A stretch of DNA of 64,000 nucleotides from Moraxella pluranimalium (GTDB lineage: Bacteria; Pseudomonadota; Gammaproteobacteria; Pseudomonadales; Moraxellaceae). The translations under genes were made by a program, and so were the position numbers. Positions 1 through 9,147 of the stretch are shown one piece after another. Location of the stretch: assembly GCF_002014825.1 (NCBI RefSeq), contig NZ_MUYU01000005.1, forward strand, positions 79,100 through 143,099, written 5' to 3'. The notes under the pieces are model-generated. The model saw only the letters and a program-made list of their open reading frames with translations, was not told the DNA's origin and did no database searches. Every line of letters starts with the position of its first letter. Position 1 is the first letter of the stretch.

Positions 1-1
1 A

Positions 2-2836
2 GAGATTGCTCGCGCAAAGGGCAAAACCAAATCGGTTAAATCAGCCAAGACTGCCATTGCGCTAGCAGTAGCGACAGCAGGAACGATGGCATCGACACAA
101 GCAATGGCTGCACAGGCAGCTGCTAATGGAGATTTAAGCAGAGTTTTATATAGCAGTACCCAAGGGTTATCCGTTAGCTATGGTATCGCAGAAGGCAACT
201 CTCAATCGGTCGCTATCGGTGGTGACTCTTCACGACCTGCCCGTGCTACCGCTGCTGGCGCTATTGCTATCGGTGGTCAGGCTAATGCAACAGGCACAAC
301 ATCAACAGCGGTTGGTTGGAACTCAACATCGTCTGGCACCAACTCTGTCGCCTATGGTGCATCGACCGTATCTTCTGCGGTAGGTACAGTAGCTATTGGC
401 TTGTCGGCAAATGCTTCAGCGAATGCTGGCATCGCCATCGGTGAAAGCTCAAAAACCAACGGCACCAACTCTGTCGCCATCGGCCTGATGTCAAATGTGA
501 CTGGCAATAGTGGTGTCGCTGTCGGTAATAGAGCAACCGCTGCCCAAGATGCAGCTGCCTATGGTGTCTTGTCAAATGCAACTGCCATTCGTGCGACAGC
601 TATCGGTCCTGTTGCAAATGCTTTGGCGGGCAATGCGACAGCAGTGGGTAATGAAGCGAATGCATCAGCAGCTTTTGCAACTGCTATGGGTGATAGAGCA
701 AAAGCCTCAGCGGAGAATGCTGTCGCTGTGGGCGTGAACTCAAATGCTTCTGTTGCAGGCGCTGTTGCGTTAGGTTCTGGCTCAGTCGCTAACCGTGCAT
801 CGGGTATGGTGGGCTATGACCCTGCAACCAAAGCAGCATCAACTGCAACTAACTCAACTTGGAGTGCCAATGCAGCCGCTGTCTCTATCGGTGATGGCAC
901 TGCGACTACTCGCCAATTGACCAGTCTTGCTGCAGGTACAAATGATACTGATGCGGTAAACGTAGCACAGCTAAAAGCATTGGCTGAAGTTGTTGCCAAT
1001 AATACCATTCGTTATTTTTCTGTGAACTCTACCGTTACAGGTAACCGTGATAATACGGGTGCAACGGCTACCAATGCTATTGCTATCGGTCCTGATGCCC
1101 GTGGCCAATTGGAGTCGAGTGTCGCGATTGGTCATAATGTGACTGCAATCATGACTCCACCAGGCGGGTTGGATGCTACTGGCGGTGGCGGTGTTGCTAT
1201 CGGTAAAGATAGCAGCGCTTTTATTGGTGGTGTTTCTGTAGGCACCAATGCGACCTCAGGCATGATTCCACATGCTGTGTCAATTGGTTATAACACAGTA
1301 ATCAATACCGCACCTTATATTGACCCTGATAATACACAACAAAAAATCGGTGGTATTGCAATCGGTGATAACGTTGTCTCTAAGAGTCAGTCTGTCGCTA
1401 TTGGTGTAAACGCCACATCTGTGGGTAAATACAACGTTGTGATGGGTACGGATACTATCGCAAATGGTGAGCGTGACATTGTTATTGGTAATGGTGCGGT
1501 ATCGCAACGCCAAAATGCAGACTCGTACAATATCGCTATCGGTCGTGCAGCCAATGCATCGGCAAATGCGGCAGCTTCTGTTGCTATTGGTATGGATACG
1601 TTAACCAATAACACCTCTGCAACCGCTGTTGGTAGAAGTGCGCAAGCCAACGGTCTTAACAGTGCAGCATTTGGTTATAAAGCAGCTGCTAATGGAACTG
1701 CCTCTGTTGCCCAAGGTGAGCTTTCTAATGCTACTGGGGAGCATTCGGTAGCTATTGGTTCTCGTGCAGAAGCGGCTGATGAAAGTACGATTGCAATTGG
1801 TACACAATCGGATGCACTTAAACGCAATGCAATTGCAATTGGTATTAATTCAGTATCCAATGCTACCAATGGTGTGGCTGTAGGTCCACAGGCTCGTGTA
1901 TATGATACGGCTGAAGCTGGCGTTGCTATCGGTCTTACAACTTATACCAGAGGAACAAATGGTATTGGTATTGGTCGTGCAAACAATGTAGATGGTGATC
2001 ATGGTATTGCCATCGGTACAGGCTCAAATATTACGGCTGATGCCGATTACTCAGCATCTGTAGGTACACGAAATGAAATTTCGGGTGCAGGTACATTTGT
2101 ATTTGGTAGCAACGTTACTGCAACTGCAGCTAATAATGTAATCCTAGGTCAAAACAGCTCAGAAAGCTCAGTAACTACAACCAATGGTGCTCCAAATCAA
2201 GTAACCACAGGTACCGTGGGCGACATGACTTATGGTACATTTGCCGGCACAGCAACAGGTATCGTCTCTGTGGGTGCACAAGGTGCTGAGCGTCAAATCA
2301 TCAATGTTGCACCGGGTAACATCTCAGCAACTTCAACTGACGCCATCAACGGCTCGCAGCTGTATGCCGTAGCAAAACAAGCAGCAGCACCATTAACATT
2401 CACTGCCAACACCAATACAGATACCGACGCAGAGCTGCTAGACAAGCAATATGCAGCAGCTGACGGTACGCAGCAACAACTTGGTGAAAAGATTGCGATT
2501 ATCGGTGCAGCTACAGGCACAGCACTTACACGTAATACAGACACTGTGGTAAGTGGTGATTATAGCGCCAAAAATATCCAAACGGTTGTATCAAATGGTG
2601 AAGTTCAAATCCAAATGGCTGAGAACCCAATCTTTGACAGCGTACAGTTTGGTGATACAACCGGTCCAAAAATTACTAATGATGGCACTGACATCAAGGT
2701 TGGCTCGTCAACAGACGCACCTGTCAAAATCACCAACGTTGCTAACGGCACTAATGCTAATGACGCTGTTAACCTAAGCCAGCTAAATGCAACCAAAGTT
2801 GCTGTCTTGGTGTGGTGGTGTTTTTTTGTTGGATAG
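2..2836 (+). CDS. Trimeric autotransporter adhesin (YadA/UspA-like), 5'-partial, no membrane anchor
   Basis: Surface adhesin of the type V-c secretion family, which normally trimerises through a C-terminal beta-barrel anchor. The frame is open from base 2. The first codons read EIARAKGKTKSVKSAK followed by a hydrophobic AIALAVATAGT stretch and AMA-A, the second half of an extended signal peptide, so the true start lies upstream of the window and the ATG at 86 is internal. The body is a long run of YadA-head repeats (AIG-x-x-A/S-x-A-x-G), with neck motifs DAVNVAQL near 950, DAINGSQL near 2340 and DAVNLSQL near 2765. The protein then ends in VAVLVWWCFFVG instead of continuing into a stalk and the roughly 70-residue barrel. 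Neither other frame downstream encodes an anchor, so a single frameshift does not explain it. It is a truncated gene, silent cassette or pseudogene unless the anchor lies elsewhere. Confidence 0.85.
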   Translation, partial: EIARAKGKTKSVKSAKTAIALAVATAGTMASTQAMAAQAAANGDLSRVLYSSTQGLSVSYGIAEGNSQSVAIGGDSSRPARATAAGAIAIGGQANATGTTSTAVGWNSTSSGTNSVAYGASTVSSAVGTVAIGLSANASANAGIAIGESSKTNGTNSVAIGLMSNVTGNSGVAVGNRATAAQDAAAYGVLSNATAIRATAIGPVANALAGNATAVGNEANASAAFATAMGDRAKASAENAVAVGVNSNASVAGAVALGSGSVANRASGMVGYDPATKAASTATNSTWSANAAAVSIGDGTATTRQLTSLAAGTNDTDAVNVAQLKALAEVVANNTIRYFSVNSTVTGNRDNTGATATNAIAIGPDARGQLESSVAIGHNVTAIMTPPGGLDATGGGGVAIGKDSSAFIGGVSVGTNATSGMIPHAVSIGYNTVINTAPYIDPDNTQQKIGGIAIGDNVVSKSQSVAIGVNATSVGKYNVVMGTDTIANGERDIVIGNGAVSQRQNADSYNIAIGRAANASANAAASVAIGMDTLTNNTSATAVGRSAQANGLNSAAFGYKAAANGTASVAQGELSNATGEHSVAIGSRAEAADESTIAIGTQSDALKRNAIAIGINSVSNATNGVAVGPQARVYDTAEAGVAIGLTTYTRGTNGIGIGRANNVDGDHGIAIGTGSNITADADYSASVGTRNEISGAGTFVFGSNVTATAANNVILGQNSSESSVTTTNGAPNQVTTGTVGDMTYGTFAGTATGIVSVGAQGAERQIINVAPGNISATSTDAINGSQLYAVAKQAAAPLTFTANTNTDTDAELLDKQYAAADGTQQQLGEKIAIIGAATGTALTRNTDTVVSGDYSAKNIQTVVSNGEVQIQMAENPIFDSVQFGDTTGPKITNDGTDIKVGSSTDAPVKITNVANGTNANDAVNLSQLNATKVAVLVWWCFFVG

Positions 2837-2886
2837 ATATCAATTTGACACTTGTTACGAAAAATTTACAAAGATTAAGTGGTATT

Positions 2887-2896
2887 TTGGTATAAT
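2887..2896 (+). promoter_or_regulatory. Extended -10 promoter element before the L,D-transpeptidase gene
   Basis: TGGTATAAT is a perfect -10 hexamer preceded by an extended -10 TG. It lies about 30 bases before the ATG at 2926. No good -35 sits at 17 bases, which an extended -10 can tolerate. A TTGACA at 2845 is too far away to pair with it. Confidence 0.45.
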
Positions 2897-2925
2897 AACA
2901 AAATTTATTATTGGAAATATTTATT

Positions 2926-4227
2926 ATGTCAAAAGCTTATCTGTCACCGCTTGGGTTTGCATTGATGGCCACGAGCATTTTCACTGTGTCGGCTTGTGAT
3001 AAAGTTGCATCAGTTGGTACTGATTCTGAAAGTAAAGAGCAAGTCACCACAGAAAAAGCCAATGATTCTAATTTGGATAATGCACAATCTGTAGAGGTTG
3101 AAAAGCCAGCGGTTGTCCTTGATCCAAATACTAGTCAGCAGTTCCGTGGTGACAGTGAGATTGATAAGAGGCTTGCTGAGGCGCTGCCTGAAATTCCTTA
3201 TTCAATTGACAATCTAACTCAGGACGCAAACGCAGTAAATACGGCAGAATGGCTTCCACCTGTTGCGCCGTCAGCGCCGGCTACAAACAGCAGTGACGCT
3301 ACTATTAATTCTGCAGGTCAATCGAATGGACAGGATTCGCAAGCATCACCTGATGTGAGTAATAATCAGCAGTTAGCCACCAATCAAAGTGCTGTAAATC
3401 AGATTAAGACTAACGAGATTGCCAACACAAATGAACTGACTCGTGACCAAATCATCAAGATTCAGGCGTTGCTAAATTGGCATCATCATAGCGTTGGTGC
3501 GGTTGATGGTAAATTTAGCAAGAATACCATCAAAGCAATGAACGTGTTCCAAGAAAAGCATGGTTTGCAAGTCACGGAAACTATGAATGCGGAAACTTGG
3601 GCGGAGCTTACCAAGGATGTAACTTTGAGCAAACAGCCTGTTTTGGTTAGTTATACATTGACCGCAGAGGATGTTAGCTTGCCTAGACATCCTAAAGGAC
3701 AACAATTTAAAACTGTTCGTGAGGCAGTTGCAGAAAAATTCCATATGAGCCAAGACTTGCTTAGTCAGCTAAATAAAGATAAGTCTCTGAAGGCGGGTGT
3801 TACAATCACTGTGTATAACCCTGGTCAGCCAAATACAGCAGCAGTTACTCGCGTAGTTGCCAACAAAAAGCTAAATATATTGTATGCATATGATGCATCA
3901 GGTCAGCTTGTGGCTAGTTATCCAACTACGGTAGGGGGTGGTCGCAAACCATCGCCTACTGGCAAGCATACTGTAACTAGTCGAATTATCCATCCAACTT
4001 ACAATAAAAATTTTAGAAATAAAAATGGCGTTTTACCACCAGGACCAAACAATCCTGTGGGGCGTGTTTGGATGGGTTTAAGCAAACCTACGTACGGTAT
4101 TCATGGATCGCCCGAACCAGAAATGATTAGTCAGCAACAATCCAGTGGTTGTGTTCGACTAACCAACTGGGATGCATTGGGTCTTTATGGTGTAATCCAA
4201 GAAGGTGCCGAAGTAGAATTTTTGTAA
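2926..4227 (+). CDS. Lipoprotein L,D-transpeptidase with peptidoglycan-binding domain
   Basis: Envelope enzyme of the YkuD family, which makes 3-3 cross-links in peptidoglycan or attaches proteins to it. The ATG at 2926 is chosen over the TTG at 2911 because GGAAA lies 8 bases before it and the signal peptide then starts cleanly. The signal ends in the lipobox VSAC with the acylated cysteine at residue 24, so the protein is predicted to be lipid-anchored. A Ser/Asn/Gln-rich linker follows to about residue 165, then a PG_binding_1 domain (about 172-232) and a C-terminal YkuD domain. Catalytic residues are His393 in GIHGS and Cys409 in SSGCVRLTN. The length is 433 residues. A paralogue of the same architecture but without a lipobox lies at 52121-53179. 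Confidence 0.9.
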   Translation: MSKAYLSPLGFALMATSIFTVSACDKVASVGTDSESKEQVTTEKANDSNLDNAQSVEVEKPAVVLDPNTSQQFRGDSEIDKRLAEALPEIPYSIDNLTQDANAVNTAEWLPPVAPSAPATNSSDATINSAGQSNGQDSQASPDVSNNQQLATNQSAVNQIKTNEIANTNELTRDQIIKIQALLNWHHHSVGAVDGKFSKNTIKAMNVFQEKHGLQVTETMNAETWAELTKDVTLSKQPVLVSYTLTAEDVSLPRHPKGQQFKTVREAVAEKFHMSQDLLSQLNKDKSLKAGVTITVYNPGQPNTAAVTRVVANKKLNILYAYDASGQLVASYPTTVGGGRKPSPTGKHTVTSRIIHPTYNKNFRNKNGVLPPGPNNPVGRVWMGLSKPTYGIHGSPEPEMISQQQSSGCVRLTNWDALGLYGVIQEGAEVEFL

Positions 4228-4240
4228 ATATAAGTTTAGA

Positions 4241-4284
4241 AAACCGCTCAGCATATCTACGAATGGTGCTGAGCGGTTTTTTTT
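4241..4284 (+). terminator. Rho-independent terminator of the L,D-transpeptidase gene
   Basis: A perfect 13-base-pair stem (AAACCGCTCAGCA with TGCTGAGCGGTTT) around a 13-base loop, followed by a T run, starts 14 bases after the stop codon. Confidence 0.9.
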
Positions 4285-4439
4285 GTATAATAGGCTATTG
4301 ATTTTTAAACTATGATGTGTCTGAATTTAAATAATGATAATGATGTTTATTTCTGCTTTTGAGCGACTGCAGTAATCCCAACTAGGTATACCCTTTATTC
4401 ATGAATCAAATTATAAAGACTATTTGAAGTGGGGAAAAT

Positions 4440-5036
4440 TCAGACAATCATCCCAATCAACTCCGCCTTCACCGCCTGATACCGTTCATTATCATCAGTC
4501 AGCGTCTCATCCAGCCACGCACCATCGACGGCATAACGCACGATAGCAAGCTTGGCATCGCTGTCGGTATCGGCGAATTGACGCAGTTTTTGGTTCATCC
4601 AATCCTGCCACTGTGATTGCATGATGGCATCGCTATTGATGGAGCGAATCAGGCCTGCCCAGTCGCTTTGTAGCCCGATGGCATCATTGTCAAAAAACAC
4701 CGACACATAAGCACGGGTAAACACGCCATAGCTGTGATTCACCCCAATATGCGCCAAAATCGCCGTGTTCAGCTGTGCGATAAATAGCCCAATCACCGCC
4801 GCAATCAGCTCTTCTTTACTCTTAAAATGATGAAACAGACCGCCTTTACTCGTACCTGCAGCATCGGCGACTTTTTGCATGGATAAATTGGCGATACCAT
4901 CTTTAATCATCAAATCTTTGGCGGCGTTGATGAGTAGATGACGAAGCTGTTCGGGGTTGTTTTTACGCTTTTTTGGGGTGGTGTCGCGTGCCACATCATC
5001 AGACTTGGTAGTTTGGCTATCAAATAAATCAATCAT
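4440..5036 (-). CDS. TetR-family transcriptional regulator
   Basis: DNA-binding repressor, probably of the efflux gene beside it. The N-terminal helix-turn-helix reads LSMQKVADAAGTSKGGLFHH (about residues 51-70), followed by FKSKEELI, the canonical TetR pattern. The rest is a helical ligand-binding and dimerisation domain. The ATG at 5036 (198 residues) is preferred to the TTG at 5048. The gene lies directly downstream of an SMR-type efflux pump on the same strand with a gap of about 20 bases. An operon of pump followed by its own regulator, with autoregulation, is the simplest reading. The ligand cannot be told from sequence. Confidence 0.85.
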   Translation of the reverse strand: MIDLFDSQTTKSDDVARDTTPKKRKNNPEQLRHLLINAAKDLMIKDGIANLSMQKVADAAGTSKGGLFHHFKSKEELIAAVIGLFIAQLNTAILAHIGVNHSYGVFTRAYVSVFFDNDAIGLQSDWAGLIRSINSDAIMQSQWQDWMNQKLRQFADTDSDAKLAIVRYAVDGAWLDETLTDDNERYQAVKAELIGMIV

Positions 5037-5057
5037 ATTATTTCTCAATTGGCTAAT

Positions 5058-5399
5058 TTAGTGGGCAGCGTTTGAAAAGACATTCATCACCACGACGCCT
5101 GCGATGATGAGTAGAATGCCGATAATAGCAGGCAAATCAAGCGGTTGCTTGAGTACGACCACGCCAATGATGGCGGTGAGTATCAGACCGACACCCGACC
5201 AGATGGCGTAGGCGATGCCAAGCGGAATGGTTTTGACCACATGAGATAGTAAATAAAAAGCGATGGCAAAGCAAATCAGCGTAATCGCTGTCGGTACAGG
5301 CTTACTAAAGCCATCAGATTTTGCCAAAAATGTCGAGCCTGTCACTTCGGTAACGATGGCACAGCCGAGTAGGGCGTAGGCGGTCAAGGTGGGATTCAT
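5058..5399 (-). CDS. Small multidrug resistance (SMR) efflux protein, EmrE/QacE/SugE type
   Basis: Four-helix inner-membrane proton-coupled exporter of cationic compounds such as quaternary ammonium biocides. Length is 113 residues, normal for the family. Helix 1 carries the essential membrane glutamate (Glu18 in CAIVTEVTGS), and the signature GIAYAIWSGVG sits in helix 3. These residues resemble the EmrE/QacE branch more than guanidinium exporters, but the subclass is not certain. The gene is followed by a TetR gene on the same strand, so expression is probably inducible. Confidence 0.9.
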   Translation of the reverse strand: MNPTLTAYALLGCAIVTEVTGSTFLAKSDGFSKPVPTAITLICFAIAFYLLSHVVKTIPLGIAYAIWSGVGLILTAIIGVVVLKQPLDLPAIIGILLIIAGVVVMNVFSNAAH

Positions 5400-5494
5400 T
5401 GCATTTTCTCAAGTTTATTTGGAATAGTTTGGCTTATCAAATATAACAAACCAACTGGTCGGTATTTTATGCGAATAAGTGAGTTTATGCAAGT

Positions 5495-5528
5495 AAAAAG
5501 TGGATAATTCGTTGAGAAATTATCCACC
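5495..5528 (-). terminator. Terminator of queC
   Basis: On the minus strand a 10-base-pair stem (GTGGATAATT with AATTATCCAC, 8-base loop) is followed by CTTTTTAC, about 28 bases past the queC stop. Confidence 0.75.
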
Positions 5529-5555
5529 TTGATTGATAAGACTAAGCAACCGATG

Positions 5556-6266
5556 TCAGCTGTTGGCATAGCGAGTCGGGTCAGCCACACCTGCATCAAT
5601 AAACCCCTGACGGCGTAGATGACAGCTGTCGCAGACACCGCACGCTTGACCGTCTGCATTGGCTTGGTAGCATGAAACCGTTTGGCTATAATCGACACCG
5701 AGCGATAGCCCTAGTTGTAGCGTCTCGGCTTTTGAGAGTGTTTGTAGCGGGGCAATCACCGACAGCTTACGCCCTTGACGAGCGGCGACGGTGGCAAGAT
5801 TGGCAAGCGATTCAAACGCCGCAATAAAATCAGGGCGACAATCAGGATAGCCTGAATAATCCACCGAGCTGACACCGATGACGATGGCATTGGCATTAGT
5901 GACTTCGGCGGCGGCTAGCGCATAAGACAAAAAGATGGTATTGCGAGCAGGCACATAAGTAATCGGTGCGGTATTGGTCGTGTCATCATAGACGATGCTG
6001 TCATCATGATCGGGCACATCGATATTATGATCGGTCAATGCCGAGCCACCAAGCTGGGCGATGTCGATATCAATGATGCGATGATCGACACCGAGCGATT
6101 TGGCGATATTGATGGCGGCATTGAGCTCGCTTGAATGGCGCTGACCATAGCGAAAGCTTAACGCAACGATGTTTTTGAATTGGGATTTTGCCCAATATAG
6201 GCAAGTGGTGGAGTCAAGCCCACCCGAAAATAGCACGACGGCATTTTGGTCTTGGTAGGTATTCAT
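5556..6266 (-). CDS. queC: 7-cyano-7-deazaguanine synthase
   Basis: Cytosolic enzyme converting 7-carboxy-7-deazaguanine to preQ0 with ATP and ammonia, a step toward queuosine in tRNA. The N-terminal PP-loop FSGGLDSTT (residues 13-21) binds ATP. The C-terminal zinc site has Cys199, Cys209, Cys212 and Cys215 (CGVCDSC). Length 236 is normal. It stands alone here between the SMR pump and marC, and no other queuosine gene is nearby. No preQ1 riboswitch was recognised upstream. Confidence 0.93.
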   Translation of the reverse strand: MNTYQDQNAVVLFSGGLDSTTCLYWAKSQFKNIVALSFRYGQRHSSELNAAINIAKSLGVDHRIIDIDIAQLGGSALTDHNIDVPDHDDSIVYDDTTNTAPITYVPARNTIFLSYALAAAEVTNANAIVIGVSSVDYSGYPDCRPDFIAAFESLANLATVAARQGRKLSVIAPLQTLSKAETLQLGLSLGVDYSQTVSCYQANADGQACGVCDSCHLRRQGFIDAGVADPTRYANS

Positions 6267-6450
6267 CGGTCAAGTGTGATAAAAATCAAAAAAAGTTGGC
6301 GTATTGTACCATAGTTGCCATAGATTTTGCCGATTTGTCGTTGTGTTTACTTTTCGGGCGATAAAAATATGTTACAATACAACATGAGCTATAGGACAAT
6401 ATCAATTCGACAACAACAGTCAAATCAATCATGTAAACAGGATTATTATA

Positions 6451-7095
6451 ATGGCGCTCGAAGCTGAAATTTTTAAAATCATCTTGGCATTTGTGGTGCT
6501 GATTAACCCATCAGCAGCCATTCCGCTGTTTGTGCATTTTACCGATGGCTATTCGTCAGCGGATAAGAAAAAAGTCGCACGCATTGCCTGTGCGACCGTG
6601 TTTATCGTCATTGCGTTTTTTGCGCTATTTGGGGAAGTGCTGCTGCGTGGCTTGGGCATTTCGCTTGGCTCGTTTCGTGTGGCGGGTGGGATTTTGCTGT
6701 TTTTGATTGCGCTTGGCATGATGAATGATGGTAATAATCCTGCTAAGCCAAATCACGATACAATCAGCCCACAGCCAAAAGACCCAAGTCAGCTCACGGG
6801 CATGGCGGTCGTGCCATTGGCAATCCCGATGATGATTGGGCCGGGCGGTATCTCAACGGTCATCATTTATTCATCTCATGTCAAAAGTATGCTATCGCTT
6901 GGTTTGATTGTGTTGTCAGGATTATTAATCAGTCTGTTTTGTTATGCGTCATTGATGGCAGCGGGTAAAATCAGTAAAGTGCTAGGGCAAACTGGCATGA
7001 ATGTCACCAATCGTATCATGGGGATTATCCTTGCAGCGCTTGCTGTTGAGATTGTCGTTAGTGGACTGCGGACGATTTTTCCGCAGTTGGTATGA
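6451..7095 (+). CDS. MarC/YhgN-family integral membrane protein
   Basis: Six-helix inner-membrane protein of the MarC family. Once linked to multiple antibiotic resistance, the family has no settled substrate. The sequence shows helices throughout, an early VVLINPSAAIPLF motif and the paired PLAIPMMIGPGGISTVI motif at about residues 121-137, both typical. Length 214 matches the family. A modest AGGATT ribosome binding site precedes the ATG, and a bidirectional terminator follows. Confidence 0.88.
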   Translation: MALEAEIFKIILAFVVLINPSAAIPLFVHFTDGYSSADKKKVARIACATVFIVIAFFALFGEVLLRGLGISLGSFRVAGGILLFLIALGMMNDGNNPAKPNHDTISPQPKDPSQLTGMAVVPLAIPMMIGPGGISTVIIYSSHVKSMLSLGLIVLSGLLISLFCYASLMAAGKISKVLGQTGMNVTNRIMGIILAALAVEIVVSGLRTIFPQLV

Positions 7096-7114
7096 GATAT
7101 TGATTAGAATTCAT

Positions 7115-7148
7115 AAAAATCAGCGTGTGATGAATACGCTGATTTTTT
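7115..7148. terminator. Bidirectional terminator between marC and mnmC
   Basis: A stem AAAAATCAGCGT paired with ACGCTGATTTTT around a 9-base loop, with A and T runs on both sides, lies between two convergent genes and can serve both strands. Confidence 0.88.
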
Positions 7149-7165
7149 TGTCTAGCTATCGCTTA

Positions 7166-9136
7166 TTAGACATCGCTAAGCGGTGTTTGTAATCGTGGGC
7201 GATTGGGATTGAGCTTATCAAGTAGTGTCTTATCAATAGGTAAAATCCCACCATCTATCACATCGGCTAGGATTTCGGCGCACAGTGGCGCAAAGCTAAA
7301 GCCCTTTGAGCCCATACCATAGAGCGTGTAGAGATTGGGCTTGTTACCCACTTGACCCACGAGTGGATGATAGTCAGGTGTCTGTGCACGGATACCGACT
7401 TTGCCATCAAGTTTATTTGGCTTGTCATCAAGTGCTTGGGTTATTTGCTTGCCTAGAGTCGGCAGGGCTAAGTTTAGTTTATCTTGATTAAACTTATGTT
7501 CATCATCGCTGATGGTGGTATCGGTGGAATTTCGCACAAAGCTTGCGCCGAACAAAAATTTCGATACGCCATCATCGCAAAAGCTAGCGCAGTAGCCATC
7601 ATATTTGACAGGGTGGCTAGGCAGGCTGGCATCTGCGATATGGTCAAGCTCAAGCCAAGAGAGCTGACCACGAATCTTACGACAGACAAACAGCGCATCG
7701 CTTAAGCACTCACTTTCAAACCCTGCACAAATCACTGCGGCATCAAAGCGAGTTTGTCCATCTTGCGCCATCACCGTCACGCCGTCAGCATCGGCTGTGA
7801 TACGCTCGATGGTGGTTTGGCAAAAGCTGATTTTGTCATCGTGTTCAATCAGAGTGCGGATGCTTGCGGTATTAATCAGCCCGCCCATCGGCACAAAGCT
7901 TGTAATATCAGCGGTCGGATAGGCATCATTATCGATACGATGGATGAGTGCGTGCGGATAGTCGGCGATTTGCTCGGCGCGCTTTTCAGCGGATTTTTGA
8001 CTGGGTAATAAAAAATCCACCACGCCTGTCATCTCAAAGACAGCAGGGTGTGCTTGCGTGTCTTTATCAAGCTTGATAAGTTTGTCAAACTTATCAAGCT
8101 TAATATTCATTGCGCTGTACTGACGATATGCGTACAAAAAACTCACCGTCGGCAGATGATGCATGGCTTGATTCAGAAGAGTGAGCTTGGGTGCGAGCAG
8201 TGCTCGTGGATTGCCTGATGCGCCTGACATCGGTGCGTGTTTGTCAAATACAGTTACCCGATGACCACGACGAGATAGGGCGATGGCACTCATCACGCCA
8301 CTGATGCCTGCGCCGATGATGGCGACGGATTTGGGCTGGGCTGTGTGGTTGGTGGTAGGTTTGTCAATGTGTGCGGTGAGCATTTCTCGCTTATGCCCAA
8401 AGCCTTTGATTTTTTTGGTGATAAATCCTGCGCCCATCAGCCCACGCCGTACAAAGCCTGCTGCGGTAAAGGTGGCGACGGTGGCATGATTGGCGGATAA
8501 TTGTGCCATCAGAGCGAATAATTCATCCGACCACAACTCACTATTTTTGCTTGGGGCAAAGCCGTCCAAGAACCACGCATCCACTTTTTGTATCGCATCT
8601 GCATGAGCATCAGCTAGCCGTGCCGTCGATGTGGCCAAGATACTACCAAAGCTCTCATAAGCATCACCAAACCACAAATCAAGCGTAATCGTCTCACTGA
8701 TATGCAAGCGATGACAGCCCGCCATCAACAGCGGATACTGCTCAAGCAGTGCATCAATCCAAGGCGTCGTCCGCTCATCACGCCAAGCGCCAAGTGCAGT
8801 GCATAAATCCGCTATCGATAGCGGGAATTTTTCGGTACTGATAAAATGCAGGCGAGCACTCGGCGGTGCAGTATCCGCCCATAGCAGGCAAGTCGCCAAA
8901 AAATTCAGCCCCGTGCCAAAGCCAGTCTCAGCGATGACAAAGCGTTGATGGTCGTGCAGAGTGCCAAAGCGGTCGGGCAGATGATTGCCCTGCAAAAACA
9001 CATAATGCGTCTCTGCCAAACCACCTGCCTGTGAAAAATACACATCATCAAAGACATCCGACACAGGCACAGTATGTCCCTGCGCATCGGTCTGCCAGTG
9101 GATACTTGCGGCTTGTAAGTGTTGTGAATTTGGCAT
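7166..9136 (-). CDS. mnmC: Bifunctional tRNA 5-methylaminomethyl-2-thiouridine synthase MnmC
   Basis: Completes the mnm5s2U modification at wobble position 34 of tRNAs. The C-terminal FAD domain removes the carboxymethyl group and the N-terminal SAM domain methylates the amine. The methyltransferase half carries ETGFGTGLNFLA (near residue 70). The oxidoreductase half begins at VAIIGAGISGVMSA with a GxGxxG dinucleotide site and ends with a family-typical YGMGSKGFSFAP. Length 656 fits the fused form. A 16-base perfect inverted repeat (8069-8101) lies inside the coding region and encodes a Lys/Asp-rich linker. It is probably co-transcribed with the two genes upstream on the same strand (gap of 11 bases). 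Confidence 0.93.
   Translation of the reverse strand: MPNSQHLQAASIHWQTDAQGHTVPVSDVFDDVYFSQAGGLAETHYVFLQGNHLPDRFGTLHDHQRFVIAETGFGTGLNFLATCLLWADTAPPSARLHFISTEKFPLSIADLCTALGAWRDERTTPWIDALLEQYPLLMAGCHRLHISETITLDLWFGDAYESFGSILATSTARLADAHADAIQKVDAWFLDGFAPSKNSELWSDELFALMAQLSANHATVATFTAAGFVRRGLMGAGFITKKIKGFGHKREMLTAHIDKPTTNHTAQPKSVAIIGAGISGVMSAIALSRRGHRVTVFDKHAPMSGASGNPRALLAPKLTLLNQAMHHLPTVSFLYAYRQYSAMNIKLDKFDKLIKLDKDTQAHPAVFEMTGVVDFLLPSQKSAEKRAEQIADYPHALIHRIDNDAYPTADITSFVPMGGLINTASIRTLIEHDDKISFCQTTIERITADADGVTVMAQDGQTRFDAAVICAGFESECLSDALFVCRKIRGQLSWLELDHIADASLPSHPVKYDGYCASFCDDGVSKFLFGASFVRNSTDTTISDDEHKFNQDKLNLALPTLGKQITQALDDKPNKLDGKVGIRAQTPDYHPLVGQVGNKPNLYTLYGMGSKGFSFAPLCAEILADVIDGGILPIDKTLLDKLNPNRPRLQTPLSDV
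8064..8101. repeat. Perfect 16-bp inverted repeat inside mnmC
   Basis: AAGCTTGATAAGTTTG (8069-8084) and its exact reverse complement (8086-8101) are separated by one base. The left half also belongs to the 16-base palindrome TTATCAAGCTTGATAA (8064-8079). The reading frame is kept and gives a KLDKFDKLIKLDKD-like peptide. Confidence 0.9.
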
Positions 9137-9147
9137 TTACTACAAAA

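Noticed and set aside
180..2300. Regular repeats in the adhesin considered as a CRISPR array or DNA satellite
   Set aside because: The periodicity is in the protein (YadA-head repeats), the DNA units are not identical, and the frame is open throughout.
2787..2999. Continuation of the adhesin in the next frame through the T tract
   Set aside because: The resulting peptide shows no stalk or barrel sequence and runs into the transpeptidase signal peptide in the wrong frame.
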